A stretch of DNA of 9,175 nt from Planctomycetota bacterium (lineage in GTDB: Bacteria; Planctomycetota; Phycisphaerae; Phycisphaerales; UBA1924): the NCBI GenBank assembly GCA_017303565.1, contig JAFLCM010000065.1:1-9175 (forward strand), in the 5' to 3' direction. Shown here piece after piece: positions 6,751 to 9,175 of the stretch. Every line of letters starts with the position of its first letter. The stretch's first letter is position 1. The notes below the pieces were generated by a model. The model ran no database searches. It had not been told where the DNA came from and was given only the letters and a program-made list of their open reading frames with translations. A program made the position numbers and the translations under genes.

Positions 6751-8344
6751 TGAGTTCTTCGACAAGCGATGAAGCGCCGTAGACCTTGGTGAGGGCCTCG
6801 ATGATGGCGCGGGCGTCGACGGAGACGGCGCGGGCCCTGGCGGGTTCATAGATGAAGTCCGAGACGAGGTGGTGGAGGTTGGAGTCGAAGATGAGGCCGA
6901 TGACCTTGCCGTCCTTGTTGACGACGGGGGAGCCGGAGTTGCCGCCGATGATGTCGGCGGTGCAGATGAAGTTGAAGGGGACGTTGGGATCGATGGCGGT
7001 GCGGGCCTTGATCCAGGACTCGGGGAGGTCGAAGGGCGGCTGGGAGCGGCGCTGTTCGGCGCGCTGGTAGAGGCCGGCGAAGGTGGTGAAGGGCGGGACG
7101 ACGCCCTCGCCTCCCTGCTCGGGGGGCGTGGGGTCGGTGTAGCCCTTGATGCGGCCGTAGGCGAAGCGGAGGGTGCCGGTGGCGTCGGGGTAGACCTGGT
7201 CGCCCATGAGGTCGAACCAGGCGCCGGCGACCTTGGCGTAGGACTCGCGTTCGACGGCTTCGACGCTGTTCTCGTAGCGGGCGCGGGTGGCGCGGGCCTC
7301 GGGGTCCAGGATGCGGAAGAACGCGAGCATTGGGTCCTTGGCGCTGTTGACCGCCGCGGCCCCGCCCTCGACGAGGCGCTTGCGTTCGGTGGGGTCTTTC
7401 AGGCGGGTACCGGTGACGAGTTCGACGGCGCGGTCGCGGGGGGACTTGCCGGCGAAGAGTTTCTTCACCAGTTCGTCCTCGGCGCCGAGGGTGTCGGCGA
7501 TGAGGGTGAGGCCCGAGGCGAGGCGGTCGATCTCGAGGGCGTCGTGGACGGGGTCGTCGGCGAAGAGGTCGTGGTAGAGCGCTTCGAGGTTGGAATCGCG
7601 GTACTCGCGGAGGCGGTCGGGGCCGGGCTTGGGCAGTTCGTCGGCGAGGCGGGAGACGTGGCGCGCGACGATGAGCAGGCGCGACCAGCCCCACGCGCCG
7701 TCCTGGTTCAGCACGGCCCAGCGCCGGAAGAAGTTGCGGTATTCGCTCTGGGCTCTGGCGATGTCGTCCCAGGCAGAGCCGAACTTCGCCTTGAGCGTGG
7801 GGTTGGTGTCGAGGGCTGAGCGGACGCGGGATTCCTGGGCCTGCTTGGCGTTCCAGAGCGCGGGGTCGAGCAGGCCCTCGTACTGGCGGAGGGTGCGCTT
7901 GCGGTTGTTGGCGACGTTGAAATAGTCCTCCATGCCCATGAGGGCCTGGGCGTCGGAGCGGGCGCGGAAGACCTCGAGTTGGACCTCGCGCCGGTAGAGG
8001 CGGCGGAGGACCCAGGGGAGTTCGGTATCGCGCCGGAAGCGCAGGTGGTCCATCGTGTAGAGGCGGCGGGTGCTGCCGGGGTGCCCGATGACGAAGGTGA
8101 GGTCGCCGTCGGCGGCGCCCTGCTTGGACCAGGAGAGGTGGTGCTCGGGCTTGTAGGGGGCGTCGTTCTCGTAGACGCGGAAGAAGGTGACGTCGAGGTT
8201 GAAGCGGGGGTACTCGAAGTTGTCGGTGTCGCCGCCGAAGAACGCGATCTGCTGCTCGGGGGCGAAGACGAGGCGGACGTCGGTGAAGCGCTTGTTGAGG
8301 TAGAGGTGGTAGCGGGCGCCGTGGTAGAGGGTGACGACGGTGCC
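6743..8344 (-). CDS. Family S46 dipeptidyl-peptidase (DPP7/DPP11-like), N-terminus missing
   Basis: S46 enzymes are exported serine peptidases that release dipeptides from peptide N-termini. About 533 codons of S46 sequence are present out of roughly 700-720. The remaining protein opens at TVVTLYHGARYHLY, then FTDVRLVFAPEQ and FFGGDTDNFEYPRFNLD, where the triad Asp lies (GGD codon at 8230-8228). GHPGSTRRLYTMDHLRF and the helical domain follow, and the nucleophile Ser is in GGNSGSPV (codon 6937-6935). Eighteen residues later, at the position equivalent to Gly673/Arg673 that sets DPP7 or DPP11 specificity, is Ser (6883-6881). The signal peptide and the NHHC-type motif with the catalytic His are absent, because homology stops at about 8344 where foreign sequence begins. 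The frame stays open to an ATG at 8698, but that extension is antisense to the ackA tail and is not S46 protein. As assembled the gene could not make an active enzyme. Confidence 0.88.
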   Translation of the reverse strand, partial: GTVVTLYHGARYHLYLNKRFTDVRLVFAPEQQIAFFGGDTDNFEYPRFNLDVTFFRVYENDAPYKPEHHLSWSKQGAADGDLTFVIGHPGSTRRLYTMDHLRFRRDTELPWVLRRLYRREVQLEVFRARSDAQALMGMEDYFNVANNRKRTLRQYEGLLDPALWNAKQAQESRVRSALDTNPTLKAKFGSAWDDIARAQSEYRNFFRRWAVLNQDGAWGWSRLLIVARHVSRLADELPKPGPDRLREYRDSNLEALYHDLFADDPVHDALEIDRLASGLTLIADTLGAEDELVKKLFAGKSPRDRAVELVTGTRLKDPTERKRLVEGGAAAVNSAKDPMLAFFRILDPEARATRARYENSVEAVERESYAKVAGAWFDLMGDQVYPDATGTLRFAYGRIKGYTDPTPPEQGGEGVVPPFTTFAGLYQRAEQRRSQPPFDLPESWIKARTAIDPNVPFNFICTADIIGGNSGSPVVNKDGKVIGLIFDSNLHHLVSDFIYEPARARAVSVDARAIIEALTKVYGASSLVEELTR

Positions 8345-8350
8345 GGAGAG
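8338..8350. other. Junction between planctomycete-like and proteobacterial-like DNA
   Basis: Reading leftward on the minus strand, S46 homology is continuous from about 8344 down. Reading rightward on the plus strand, acetate kinase homology is continuous from about 8348 on. Two unrelated genes are thus joined tail of one to middle of the other with almost no bases between them. Beyond the join, AT-rich intergenic DNA appears for the first time, and the next gene resembles proteobacterial class II ribonucleotide reductases. The exact breakpoint cannot be fixed to a base. An assembly chimera is most likely; illegitimate recombination is the alternative. Confidence 0.8.
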
Positions 8351-8512
8351 GTCTGTGCCGGCCTCGGCTGGCTCGGCGCCTGCCTCGATTCCGGCGCCAA
8401 CGCCGCCAACGCGACCCGAATTTCCGGCGCCGAGAGCCGGATCGAGGTCTGCGTAATTCCCACTAACGAAGAGTGGATTATCGCCAGGCACGCCGCGCGC
8501 CTGGTTTCCTGA
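8345..8512 (+). pseudogene. ackA: Acetate kinase, C-terminal 55 residues only
   Basis: Acetate kinase interconverts acetyl phosphate plus ADP with acetate plus ATP. The fragment reads VCAGLGWLGACLD, then SGANAANATRISGAESRIEV, then VIPTNEEWIIARHAARLVS and a TGA stop at 8510-8512. The ANAANA...RIS and VIPTNEE..IARHAARL patterns are the C-terminal hallmark of bacterial AckA. The upstream roughly 340 residues, with all catalytic residues, are missing because the sequence changes to an antisense S46 peptidase gene at about 8345. It is marked as a broken gene in this assembly; in its source genome it is probably intact. The fragment is joined in frame to a long open reading frame that is only the shadow of the peptidase gene. 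Confidence 0.8.
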
Positions 8513-8646
8513 CGCCGGCGACGGCGCGACGCCGCCGGAGCGAAAGCAGGTACTTTCACCGGATAGGCCACCGTTACGGGCTGTCAACCCCCTCGATTGA
8601 TCCGGTAAGCAAGTAGCGCCCCAGTCCACGCTCGAGACATGCCTTG

Positions 8647-8672
8647 AAAAGCAGCGCCATCCTGCTGTTTTT
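8647..8672 (+). terminator. Possible intrinsic terminator downstream of ackA
   Basis: AGCAG at 8650-8654 pairs with CTGCT at 8662-8666 around a 7-base loop. It is preceded by AAA, and after one unpaired G it is followed by five T. The stem is short and lies about 140 nt after the ackA stop, so the call is tentative. Confidence 0.35.
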
Positions 8673-8696
8673 CTTCCGCTTTCTGCCCGATAAAAC

Positions 8697-8712
8697 ATAC
8701 TATATCTAGTAG
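8697..8712. promoter_or_regulatory. NrdR-box-like site upstream of nrdJ
   Basis: ATACTATATCTAGTAG matches the NrdR consensus acaCwAtATaTwGtgt at all the strongly conserved positions (C, A, A, T, T, G) and 12 of 16 overall. NrdR is the ATP/dATP-sensing repressor of ribonucleotide reductase genes, and the next gene is one. NrdR usually binds two boxes about 31-32 bp apart. A good second copy is not present at that spacing, only a degenerate GCGATATTCG near 8735-8744. The site lies 146 bp before the start codon, somewhat far. Confidence 0.45.
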
Positions 8713-8741
8713 GGCGCGAGCAAGGCTCGCACTAGCGATAT
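8702..8741. repeat. Compound inverted repeat upstream of nrdJ
   Basis: GCGAGC at 8716-8721 and GCTCGC at 8725-8730 form a 6-bp stem with loop AAG. Outside it, CTAGT at 8706-8710 pairs with ACTAG at 8731-8735, leaving AGGGC as a one-sided bulge. ATAT at 8702-8705 and 8738-8741 could extend it further. Part of it overlaps the NrdR-like box. It may be an operator, an RNA structure in the leader, or a small dispersed repeat. Confidence 0.55.
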
Positions 8742-8847
8742 TCGTAACACACTGTTTTATTGCATTAAATATTTTTTGCTTTTCTTGCCCGAAAGCCGGG
8801 GGTATGCTTCGCGGCTCACCGGTACCTTGATAACGGAACTGTCCTTC

Positions 8848-8854
8848 GGAAGAG
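8848..8854 (+). promoter_or_regulatory. Ribosome binding site of the nrdJ-type gene
   Basis: The purine run GGAAGAG lies just before the ATG at 8858, with GGA at seven bases from it. It supports this start over the in-frame ATG at 8915, which has no comparable upstream signal. Confidence 0.55.
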
Positions 8855-8857
8855 ACC

Positions 8858-9175
8858 ATGACGACCACAATAAATAATACTGAGGAAACAAGTAATTACG
8901 AACATACCGGGCAGATGGGCCTACCCCTGCCGCAAGAGATATCCGGCGAAGTCCTGATCGAAAAATATGCCAAGGGCACCGAACGCGACGTGCGCGACGT
9001 GCGCAGCCGCGTCGCCCGCGCCCTGGCCTCGATCGAAACCGAAGACAAGCGCGCTCAATGGGAAGCCCGCTTCCTCGATGCGCAGGAAAACGGCTTCGTC
9101 CCAGCCGGCCGCATCAACTCGGCCGCCGGCACCGACCTCTGCGCCACGCTGATCAACTGCTTCGTGCAACCGGTG
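8858..9175 (+). CDS. nrdJ: Adenosylcobalamin-dependent (class II) ribonucleotide reductase, N-terminal part
   Basis: Class II reductases convert ribonucleotides to deoxyribonucleotides using a B12-derived radical, independent of oxygen. Only 106 codons are in the window and the frame is open at the right edge. After an acidic, variable start (MTTTINNTEETSNYEHTGQM), the sequence LPQEISGEVLIEKYAKG begins the conserved N-terminal domain. It continues with DVRSRVARALASIE and then FVPAGRINSAAGT, a familiar family block. C101 in LINCFVQPV corresponds to the first active-site disulfide cysteine of the family. The protein style (RDVRDVRSRVARALA..E, GFVPAGRI) resembles the betaproteobacterial enzymes. 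It follows the ackA fragment in the same orientation, and both belong to the foreign right-hand segment. Regulation by NrdR is suggested by the box at 8697. A metal-radical class I enzyme is unlikely but cannot be excluded without the catalytic barrel. Confidence 0.85.
   Translation, partial: MTTTINNTEETSNYEHTGQMGLPLPQEISGEVLIEKYAKGTERDVRDVRSRVARALASIETEDKRAQWEARFLDAQENGFVPAGRINSAAGTDLCATLINCFVQPV

Larger units (their letters stand above)
8513..8857 (+). other. ackA to nrdJ intergenic region
   Basis: These 345 bases contain no convincing gene. The first 30 are a GC-rich imperfect hairpin (arms 8515-8526 and 8530-8538) without a T-run. A terminator-like hairpin at 8647-8672, a NrdR-box-like site at 8697-8712, a compound inverted repeat at 8702-8741 and an AT-rich tract at 8751-8788 follow. 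Base composition between about 8640 and 8800 is much richer in A/T than anywhere else in the window. A 94-codon open frame on the minus strand (8868-8584) shows no recognisable protein character and is treated as chance. Confidence 0.7.

Noticed and set aside
7979..8344. Plus-strand open frame continuous with the acetate kinase tail
   Set aside because: Left of the junction it is a Val/Glu/Gly-rich shadow of the peptidase gene with no AckA similarity; only the part after about 8345 is real.
8345..8698. Minus-strand extension of the S46 peptidase frame to an ATG at 8698, giving an apparent 651-residue protein
   Set aside because: The extra 118 residues are antisense to the acetate kinase tail and the intergenic DNA, show no signal peptide or S46 motif, and start beyond the junction.
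8513..8857. Cobalamin riboswitch ahead of the B12-dependent reductase
   Set aside because: A GCCACCG at about 8567 recalls part of the B12 box, but the conserved core and the surrounding stems could not be found.
8584..8868. Minus-strand 94-codon open frame upstream of nrdJ
   Set aside because: It overlaps the nrdJ start and its regulatory region, has no recognisable domain and no clear ribosome-binding site.

Overview
Bases 1 to about 8345 are high-GC DNA that looks like a planctomycete, most likely of the Phycisphaerae. The clues are a secreted protein ending in a paired dockerin-like EF-hand module with a terminal Cys, a family S46 peptidase, and strong G/C third-position bias throughout. 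Bases after about 8345 look like a different organism, probably a (beta)proteobacterium: the last 55 residues of an acetate kinase, an AT-richer intergenic region and the first 106 codons of a class II ribonucleotide reductase. The two parts meet inside the S46 peptidase gene, which loses its whole N-terminal third, including the catalytic His. An assembly chimera is the simplest explanation; real recombination or transfer cannot be excluded from this window.

Layout. On the minus strand, in transcription order, lie sucA (2-oxoglutarate dehydrogenase E1, 4012-1121), a MntA-like nucleotidyltransferase (1087-776), a HepT-like HEPN protein overlapping it by 14 nt (789-397), and the start of sucB (E2 succinyltransferase, from 329, cut by the window edge). 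A complete type VII-style MntA/HepT toxin-antitoxin pair therefore sits between two genes that are normally adjacent in a TCA-cycle operon. The sucB lipoyl-domain linker contains a palindrome and four in-frame 15-bp repeats derived from it.

Divergent from sucA, across 311 bp, is sth (4324-5739, plus), a Si-specific NAD(P)+ transhydrogenase. Oxoglutarate dehydrogenase makes NADH and Sth exchanges reducing equivalents between NADPH and NADH, so the divergent pair forms a central carbon/redox block. Next on the plus strand is a secreted protein with a dockerin-like tail (5834-6733). It converges on the truncated S46 peptidase (8344-6743, minus), with a hairpin between the two stop codons.

After the junction come the ackA 3' end (8345-8512, plus), a 345-bp intergenic region with a terminator-like hairpin, a NrdR-box-like site and a compound inverted repeat, and the nrdJ-type gene running off the right edge. 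No tRNA, rRNA, CRISPR array, transposase or integrase was seen. The two most notable points are the toxin-antitoxin pair inside the suc operon and the palindromic repeat that has expanded inside the sucB coding sequence.
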